Shown: positions 37,176 through 37,488 of the stretch, one piece after another
Position numbering within the stretch: position 1 is the first letter of the stretch
Layout of the letters: the number at the start of each line of letters is the position of its first letter
DNA from: Candidatus Ligilactobacillus excrementigallinarum
GTDB lineage: Bacteria > Bacillota > Bacilli > Lactobacillales > Lactobacillaceae
Assembly (NCBI GenBank): GCA_019114385.1
Contig: DXFP01000040.1
Location: forward strand, 1-37,488
Reading direction: 5' to 3'
DNA length: 37,488 bases
Notes under the pieces: model-generated
Seen by the model: only the letters and a program-made list of their open reading frames with translations
Told to the model about the DNA's origin: nothing
The model's database searches: none
Made by a program: the position numbers and the translations under genes

Positions 37176-37488
37176 AAAATCAGATTGTCCAAATGAAAGG
37201 CCGCAAATGGCGCAATCAAATCATCCGAGAAAAATAAGACGTCCAATCGAAAAACCGCAGAATTTTTGGAAAACAACATGGCGATTATTGAAATACATGA
37301 AAAATCAATTGTTTGCAATTTTCTTGGTAATGCTGATTGCGATTAGTGCTCAAATTTTGCAAATTAATACTCCTAAAATTTTAGGAAAAGCTACCACAGT
37401 AATTTTTGAAGGGGTAATGAAAGGTACTGCAATGGAAAAGGCCGGCATTTCGATGAGTCACTGGCCAATTGATTTTCAAAAAATCGGT
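37168..37488 (+). CDS. Second ABC exporter subunit, N-terminal part (runs off the window)
   Basis: 107 residues are visible. A charged, Pro-rich N-terminal extension of about 35 residues is followed by FWKTTWRLLKYMKNQLFAI and a first membrane helix (IFLVMLIAISAQILQI), as in LmrD/BmrD-type subunits. The ATPase domain is outside the window; it should carry the complete catalytic site. ATG at 37168 overlaps the previous stop by 8 bases, with AAGGATGG upstream. Confidence 0.88.
   Translation, partial: MPKKSDCPNERPQMAQSNHPRKIRRPIEKPQNFWKTTWRLLKYMKNQLFAIFLVMLIAISAQILQINTPKILGKATTVIFEGVMKGTAMEKAGISMSHWPIDFQKIG

Overview
The window looks like the chromosome of a low-GC Gram-positive bacterium of the order Lactobacillales, most likely a member of the Lactobacillaceae. 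The gene order rpoA-rplQ-ecfA1-ecfA2-ecfT-truA-rplM-rpsI and the run pcrA-ligA-camS-gatC-gatA-gatB-dagK-rlmD are typical of lactobacilli. An RNA matching the L17 downstream element and an oleate hydratase of the Lactobacillus plantarum CLA-HY type agree with this. The species cannot be named from the sequence alone. Nearly all of it is core or common accessory chromosome. I see no prophage, transposase, CRISPR array or plasmid gene.

Region 1-5.7 kb (+): the end of the ribosomal protein/RNA polymerase operon (rpoA, rplQ, L17 downstream RNA), then the shared energising module of ECF vitamin transporters (ecfA1, ecfA2, ecfT) overlapping or abutting truA, then rplM-rpsI behind its own promoter and an L13-type autoregulatory leader. 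Region 5.7-11 kb (-): potassium uptake permease kup, a small DUF454 membrane protein, a DedA-family membrane protein and an oleate/linoleate hydratase. Region 11.2-16.2 kb is an accessory stretch: a CopY-type repressor without copper genes, a MarR regulator, a soluble fumarate-reductase-like flavoprotein convergent with a LysR regulator, a pantothenate-type ECF S component (panT), which would use the ecfA1/A2/T module encoded about 12 kb away, and a membrane-anchored glucosaminidase.

Region 16.2-28.7 kb (+): a PurK-like ATP-grasp protein that has lost its metal-binding residues, then DNA repair (pcrA, ligA), the CamS lipoprotein, the tRNA-dependent amidotransferase gatCAB (one-base overlaps), a lipid kinase and a 23S rRNA methyltransferase lacking the usual Fe-S cysteines. 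Region 29-32 kb (+): an NfeD/SPFH membrane pair, a 45-residue basic protein and a small DEAD-box helicase. Region 32-37.5 kb: a YjeM-like amino-acid permease (-), a divergent HU-like protein, tRNA-Arg(CCU), and a TetR-regulated heterodimeric ABC exporter whose second subunit runs off the window.

The most unusual points are the predicted PurK pseudo-enzyme; the HU paralogue without its DNA-intercalating proline; a perfect double palindrome in the tetR-ABC promoter, whose -35 box is also the end of the tRNA terminator; a family of palindromic intergenic repeats with TGTGACA ends, two of which bracket the flavoprotein-LysR pair; and several promoter-overlapping palindromes. I did not find a clearly new multi-gene system. 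The candidates above are single genes or regulatory sites.
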